Origin: Jaapia argillacea MUCL 33604
Lineage: Eukaryota; Basidiomycota; Agaricomycetes; Jaapiales; Jaapiaceae
Assembly (NCBI GenBank): GCA_000697665.1
Contig: KL197711.1
Location: 549,142-613,141 of the forward strand
Direction: 5' to 3'
DNA length: 64,000 nucleotides
Part shown: positions 58,270 to 64,000 of the stretch, piece after piece
Numbering within the stretch: position 1 is the stretch's first letter
How the letters are laid out: each line of letters starts with the position of its first letter
Program-made: the position numbers and the translations under genes
Notes under the pieces: generated by a model
What the model was told of the DNA's origin: nothing
What the model saw: the letters and a program-made list of their open reading frames with translations, nothing else
The model's database searches: none

Positions 58270-61200
58270 ATGTTCAGCGGTGGTGATTCAGCCCGAAGGC
58301 GCCAGGGCTCCACATCCTCGACAAGTCCAGCGCCAATCTCCCCTAGTTCCTCGCCAAAGACCTCCTTCATTTATCCTATTCGATCCTTTTTATCGGGTCG
58401 CATCCAGCCCGCCACCCAAGATGGTTTACAACCGACTCGTCCCAGCCTCGCAAGGACTGGGCGGACAGCCTCCGCAGACAGTGTGCCCAGCAAGAAAAAT
58501 ACAATGGGAAAGCTCGCAACTATGTTGCAAGGCATGCGATTAGGACGGAGTGGATCGTTTGATTCTGCCCAACCCATCGCCGGCTCGTCTCAACAATGGG
58601 AGGCGAGCTCACCTCAAACTTCTGAATCGACGAAATACGACTTACCAGCCGCGAGTGCATCGATGGGACCACCTGCGACGTTGACATCACCATCTATTTT
58701 TCGAGACGCCGACGGCAACGAAGATGTTGATCCGTTCGCTCCGAGGCCTTACGCCCTCCCTTCTTCTGACACACCATCTACAGAGAAGGGACCTTTCTAC
58801 ACTGCTGGACCCACCGGTGAACCCGTCAGGTATTATCCTGAATATCTTCTTGACCGTTCTCGGTCTTCTCCGGCGTTGGTGGAAGTGACAGAGGCATCTA
58901 CGGTCCCTCAATCACTGGACTCCGACATTCTTCAGCATGCTCCGTTCAACCTATCCCAGAAGGGAATCGTCCACCTTGGTCCTATATTGACGGACCACTC
59001 ATCCGATACCGACTCATTGAATGCTGGCACATCCTTCATCCCCGGGTTCCTTCCCTTCTCGGGGGCGGAAAAGTCGAGCAGAAGCTCCATGCCAGCAAAT
59101 AGTGACAGTGGGCCGGCGCGTGCCAGATCCGATGCACCACACACAACTGAGAGCCCACCCCCTCGGGGTTCAGGCCTTGAGTCCACGGCGAGTACCACTG
59201 CGATATCCCCATCCGGTACCAGCAGTGGCAGTACTCGATCCCCAGTCACATTCCGGTTTCAACATCAGGAAAATGAAGACGGACATCATGTAGTAGCCGG
59301 ACTAGAGGGACCGTTGATTCGCTGTGAAGACGAGGTGTGTGGTCTTGAGCCTTACTCAACCAACTTTACCCACAAGGATCCAGCCTATTCGCACTCCCGG
59401 ATCGGTTCAAGGATTCGGGGTACTGATGGTACTGGAACAACATCATGACACAGGATATCTGATAGTGCGCCAGGTATCCGAAGTGGGTATTTTTTTTATT
59501 AGCTTGTCATGCATTAGCTGAATACCTTCCAGAACTCGTCTGAGATCTTGGGTTTGACCCCAAAATACTTGTTCTCTCTGAATTGTTTAACGGAGACTCT
59601 ACCCGATGGTCAGGTCGACGTCCTTTGGGACAATATCCAATATTTGAAAGTTCCAGAGCCCGACGCAGATGACCCTGGGCAGGACGAAGCTCCGCATATC
59701 TTCCTCTTGTCGGGCCTCGGTGAACCTGGAACTTCAACACCTGACCACCCAGGCGATTCAAGTGGCCGACGCTTTTGGACCTGTTGGTGTGCTGCTCACC
59801 GCCCATCGGGACCATCAGCAAGCACGGACTCTCCAACCAACCGCATTCTTGTAATCCTCGAATTCGAACTGGAAAGCGACACGATCAATCCACTTTACCC
59901 CTCCGTCGGAGAGGCGTCCTCGTCCTCGCCGACAGGTGGAGATTCTCCTATGAGTACCCGTTCAACTGGACCCTCTGCCGGTATCGCTGTCTCTCAGCAA
60001 GCTCCAGCGGATGCAAGGGTGGCGCCACCGAGTACCGATGGTACATCGACAAGCTCGGTAACTATTGCTGTCCCTGGCAGTACGCCGACACGAAATACAC
60101 ATCCTGAGCGGTTAGGCTCGGACCCTTCCGGGTCTTCTCCGGCTCTGGAAGAATCAGATGATTGGCTGCAGTCACGGGAACGAATCTTAGAGAGCACAAC
60201 CAATCATGCCAAGCCTATATACGCGCTGGAGAGGCTGAGGCGATTGGCCAGGAACCAAAACCCGCCCCTGTCTCAACCGCCTCTCGCCAGAGGTGCACGA
60301 TTACGCACAGGTGGACTCCGTGGGGGTCAAGGAACCGCTGCTGTAGGGATGATGGACGTTTTTGCTGTGATGGCTGAGATGAACGAACAGTTGGGCGCCG
60401 CACCTGACATTGACAGTTTCTTACAAATTGTCGTTGGTGTCATCAAGGACTTGACACAATTCCATCGGGTCCTAGTGTATAAGTTTGATGAGGACTGGAA
60501 CGGACAAACTCTAGCAGAATTGGTGGATTGGAATCAGACTCACGAGTTATACAAGGGCTTGCATTTTCCTGCTTCTGATATCCCTGTCCAAGTGAGTGGT
60601 TTCCTTTGCTGGAACCCTAGGCGAAACGTTAACATCAGTATGTCAGGCCCGCCAACTCTACGCAATAAGTCTGTGTACAATGTTATTCGTGCACGATCTT
60701 GAAGCTCACCCACTGATCTAGACAAAGTTCGGTTGTTGTACGATCGCTCCCAAACGACAGCTCGCCTTGTTGCTAGAAGCAAGGAAGATCTTGATCCCCC
60801 ACTGGTTCGTCACTGCATATCAAGTTTGACCTCAGTTCCTAACATCTTGCCATAGAACATGGCGCACTGCTACCTTCGTGCCATGAGTCCAATTCATCTT
60901 AAATGTGGGTCATCCTTCACTGCCGTTATCTTAATGCTAAAATTTTTTTTCGAACAACTCGCTAGACCTGGAAAATATGGGTGTCCGAGCGTCGATGTCG
61001 ATCGTAAGTCTACCCCTTGTACTTATACTTATCGCTGCTGAGTACACGTCAGTCTATTATGGGTTTCGGCTCGCTTTGGGGCCTCGTCGCTTGCCATTCA
61101 TACGGAAGCCGTGGGATGCGGGTGTCGTTCCCTGTTCGACAAATGCTACGTCTCTTAAGCCAATCCATCTCTCGAAATGTCGAACGCCTCACATTTTCAG

Positions 61201-64000
61201 AGCGTTTGAAGGCACGAAAATTGGTGACTCGCCATTTGCATTACGTCGGCGCCCACCAGCTGATATTCTTTTTTTATTAGTTCCAAACTATGCCATCGGA
61301 GCAACACCCGAGCGGTTATATCGTTTCAAACGCGGATGACCTCCTGGGTCTGTTCGACGCCGACTTCGGTATGCTTGTCATTGGCGAGGGGGCGAAAATT
61401 CTAGGGCCCAATCAACACAGCCAAGAGATCCTCATTATCGCCGAATACCTGCGACTCAAGCAATTCTCGTAAGTCTGACCTCCAGCTTGTCATTTGGATG
61501 TCTTTACCGGGATGTGTCAGGAAAATGGAAGTGTCACACATGGTTACAAAGGACTATCCAGATCTCCACCTCACGATGGGCTTGGATGTGATCGCAGGAC
61601 TTCTATATGTACCTTTATCGACTGGGGGAAGGGATTTCATCGCGTTTTTACGTAAGGGACAGCTTCAGACGGTTCGTTGGGCTGGGAAACCATTTAAAGT
61701 TGGGTCGGAAGGAAAGCAATCCCTGGAACCGAGGAACTCCTTTCGAGTGTGGTCCGAGGTCGTCGCCGGAAAGTGTCGCCCGTGGACAGACGAACAACTT
61801 GAGACTGCGAGTGTGTTGGCTCTTGTTTATGGCAAGGTCTGTATCCATCAACTGTTGCACCTTCTTTTGCCCTGCCTCACGGACCTACCCAGTTCATCGA
61901 GGTGTGGAGACAGAAAGAGAGTGCGTTGCAGACTACCAAACTCACGGAGATACTACTCTCGAATGCAAGCCATGAAGGTAGACACTCGTCCTTCTGCTTT
62001 TCTTTGTTCTGAATGAGCCCCACAGTGCGTACTCCCTTGAACCATATCATAAAGCGAGTGGATCTTCCCATGGTTACAAATGGATTTTTACCCTGTTCTC
62101 TCTTGTTCTAGTTATCTCGAATTGGCTCTGAACGGGCCCCTTGACAATGACACCCGTGATAACTTGGTTCGAAGCCATGCAGCCTCGAAGGTATTTGCGG
62201 TCACATACACTCCCGACAGATCGGCAGGGATCTGATTTGCCCTTCACAGAGCCTACTGTTTACGATCAATGACTTGCTCGTGTGTTAGCTATCCCGTGGT
62301 TGGTCGTCGTGTCTGATTTTGGGTCTAGGATCTCACTCGTTTGGAAACCGGCAACGAAACTTCCTTCAACGAACCTTTCGACCTCCGATCAACCATCGAA
62401 GAAGCTGTCCACTTATATCGCGATGAAGCAGCACGTCGGAATCTCCGGTTCAACGTCGTATTCGAACTATCTCCTAAACAAATGATTGTTATCGGCGACG
62501 CAAGGAAGGTCAAAACGGCCGTGGCCAATCTCACCGCTAACGCTGGTATGCGCATCTATCGTCAGCCATCCTGTCGCTCACATTTCTTTGAAAAGTGAAA
62601 TTCACCTCCGAAGGCGCCATCACAATTCAGTGTCGAGCTTTTGAGGAGCCTGATAGCCTTCGAGATCCGAAGTCGATTGCCGTCGAAATTTTCGTTGCTG
62701 ATACAGGCTGTGGCATACCTGGTACCAAATTGGAGAGTATATTTCGAGATTTTGAGCAGGTCTCGACTACAACTCAGCAAAAGGACCATGAAACCCTCGG
62801 TATGCCATTCCACCAACTACTTGCATCGCCTTTCACACCCTGCTTCAGGTTTGGGATTGGCTGTTGTGGCCAGAATCGTAGAGCAGCTTGGAGGCCAGTT
62901 GCGAGTTGACTCTAAATTGGGAGAAGGCAGTCGATTCTCCTTCGTGGTCCCATTCCAGGTCCATGTCGAGGATTCTGATGGATCAAATTCCCCTTCAGTT
63001 GCATCTTTGCCACTTCGATCGCGTCGGGGGAGCCGCGCCTCTACTGGTGGCAGCGAGGTCCAAAGCTTCGTGGAAGTGCTGGCCACGAATCACATGAGTG
63101 TCCCACCGTCACCCCCCCTGTCTCGCACATCTCCTCCCATTGCTTTATCTCCGCCTAGGTCCTCACAATCGCGAAGGCGAAGCAAGTCCAGAGACTTGGA
63201 ACCCTCAGAGCCCAAAGTGTACGATTCCTCTATGGTCGAATTACAAGCTGGTCCCCAGAAGACGAGTCAATCTCAGATTCAGAAGGTAGCCTTCCAACAT
63301 GTCCCATTATCGTCCGCTCAACTTCTACCACCGTCACTCTCGGGGCGGAGTCGAGGTACAAGTGAGTCGTCGAGTAGACTGCGGGTTCTTGTAGTTGAGG
63401 CAAGTTTCCTCGTCTTGTCCCTTCTCCTCCTCTTAGGCACTTTGCCAACCTCTTTTCAGGATGACGATATCAACCGAATGATCTTATGCAAACGTTTGAC
63501 CTTGGATGGCCATGACGTTACATCTACAAGAAATGGGCAGGAGTGTGTTGGAAGCATCGAGAGAGGGGACAAATTCGACTGCATCCTGATGGATTTGCAG
63601 TGAGTGAGATTTCGTCATCCAGCAAGGTGGTAAATTGAAGGATCGATTTCAGGATGCCTATACTTAATGGATGGGAGGCCACTAGACGCATCCGGGAATT
63701 GGAGAAGTTAACTCCTTACCCAACCCCTTTTTCTGATGAGTACCCACTCCTTCCCCCATCCCTCCAACTGAATGGCCGCATTCCTGTCTTCGCCGTTTCC
63801 GCATCTCTGATCGAACACCAGCGACATGAGATGATGGGCGCTGGCTTCGACGGATGGATCCCCAAACCCGTCGACTTCAAGCGCCTAAGACTGATATTAA
63901 AAGGCGTCACGGACACCGCGCAGCACAGTTCTGACGCTTATCGACCTGGTCGTTGGGAAACCGGTGGATGGCTCGTGGATCGCCCACGTGGTCGTTCTCC
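58270..64000 (+). CDS. fphA: Fungal phytochrome, hybrid histidine kinase (3' end outside window)
   Basis: Red/far-red photoreceptor with a PAS-GAF-PHY sensor, histidine kinase and receiver. Start MFSGGDSARRRQGSTSSTSP, then a disordered extension of about 355 residues. The biliverdin-binding Cys sits in RCEDE, joined across an intron to PIRTPGSVQGFGVLMVLEQH. PAS: NSSEILGLTPKYLFSLNCLT. A Ser/Pro-rich insert of about 100 residues follows LVILEFELESDTINPLYP. GAF: MMDVFAVMAEMNEQLGAAPD, FHRVLVYKFDEDWNGQTLAE, LHFPASDIPVQ, CYLRAMSPIHLK and LWGLVACHSYGSRGM. PHY: GYIVSNADDLLGLFDADFG and WTDEQLETASVLALVYGK. Kinase: LLSNASHE joined to VRTPLNHIINYLELAL (phospho-His), N-box LTANA-VKFT, VADTGCGIP and GLGLAVVARIVEQLGG. 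Receiver: LRVLVVE-DDDINRMILCKRL, DCILMDLQ-MPILNGWEATRR, VFAVSASL and PKPVDFKRL. Many short introns, two with GC donors (62054-62111 and 63400-63459). The C-terminus is cut by the window edge. Confidence 0.95.

Noticed and set aside
1-64000. CRISPR arrays, bacterial operons or prophage
   Set aside because: Spliceosomal introns throughout, eukaryotic gene content, and no regularly spaced repeats of CRISPR type.

Overview
The window is nuclear DNA of a filamentous basidiomycete, most likely an agaricomycete. The evidence is genes broken by many short (about 50-65 nt) introns, about 50% GC, and a gene set typical of mushroom-forming fungi: a hybrid histidine-kinase phytochrome, a class I sesquiterpene synthase, aryl-alcohol dehydrogenase-type reductases, a P450 and a TALE homeodomain protein. 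All functional calls come from reading translated exons by eye. Splice sites were placed by eye where family motifs join, so exon borders are approximate unless stated.

Layout. 1-0.4 kb: last exon of an unknown gene. 1.0-4.5 kb: CHL1/DDX11 helicase (+). 4.8-5.6 kb: YPD1 phosphotransfer protein (-). 6.0-7.7 kb (-) and 8.0-11.4 kb (+): a head-to-head mitochondrial pair, SUGCT-like CoA transferase and 2-oxoglutarate dehydrogenase E1. 11.7-15.1 kb (-) and 15.35-19.0 kb (+): a second head-to-head pair, a Cep57/Ppc89-like spindle pole body protein and the ribosome-biogenesis GTPase BMS1. 19.3-21.3 kb: multi-pass membrane protein (-). 21.85-27.4 kb: a reductase block, two tandem aryl-alcohol dehydrogenases (+; the second contains a 488-base assembly gap inside an intron) and a PRISE-type SDR (-). 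27.9-30.3 kb: Vip1-like RRM protein and a SAM methyltransferase, convergent. 30.8-33.7 kb: a coiled-coil protein and a low-complexity protein. 35.0-40.3 kb: the SIN scaffold Cdc11/Nud1. 41.2-43.5 kb: TALE homeodomain protein. 45.6-47.5 kb: a damaged cytochrome P450 (-). 47.7-50.7 kb: METTL25-like protein (+) and USB1 (-), convergent. 50.7-53.5 kb: a gene-poor, repeat-bearing stretch. 53.5-55.9 kb: sesquiterpene synthase and UreG (+). 57.0-57.8 kb: orphan ORF (-). 58.3 kb to the right edge: fungal phytochrome, cut off by the window.

Connections. The phytochrome and YPD1 are successive parts of the fungal His-Asp phosphorelay, although 53 kb apart. The Cep57/Ppc89-like protein and Cdc11 both belong to the spindle pole body/SIN platform. 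SUGCT uses succinyl-CoA, the product of the 2-oxoglutarate dehydrogenase complex, and shares a promoter with its E1 gene. The three adjacent reductases share well-placed TATA boxes, suggesting inducible expression.

I found no convincing new multi-gene system. The observations most worth a second look are the P450 with a duplication in its haem loop and no C-terminus, three GC-AG introns in two neighbouring genes, the SUGCT/KGD1 shared promoter, a helically phased GTCAC array in the Cep57-like/BMS1 promoter, and a 109-bp repeat whose two copies keep similar peptides in different frames.
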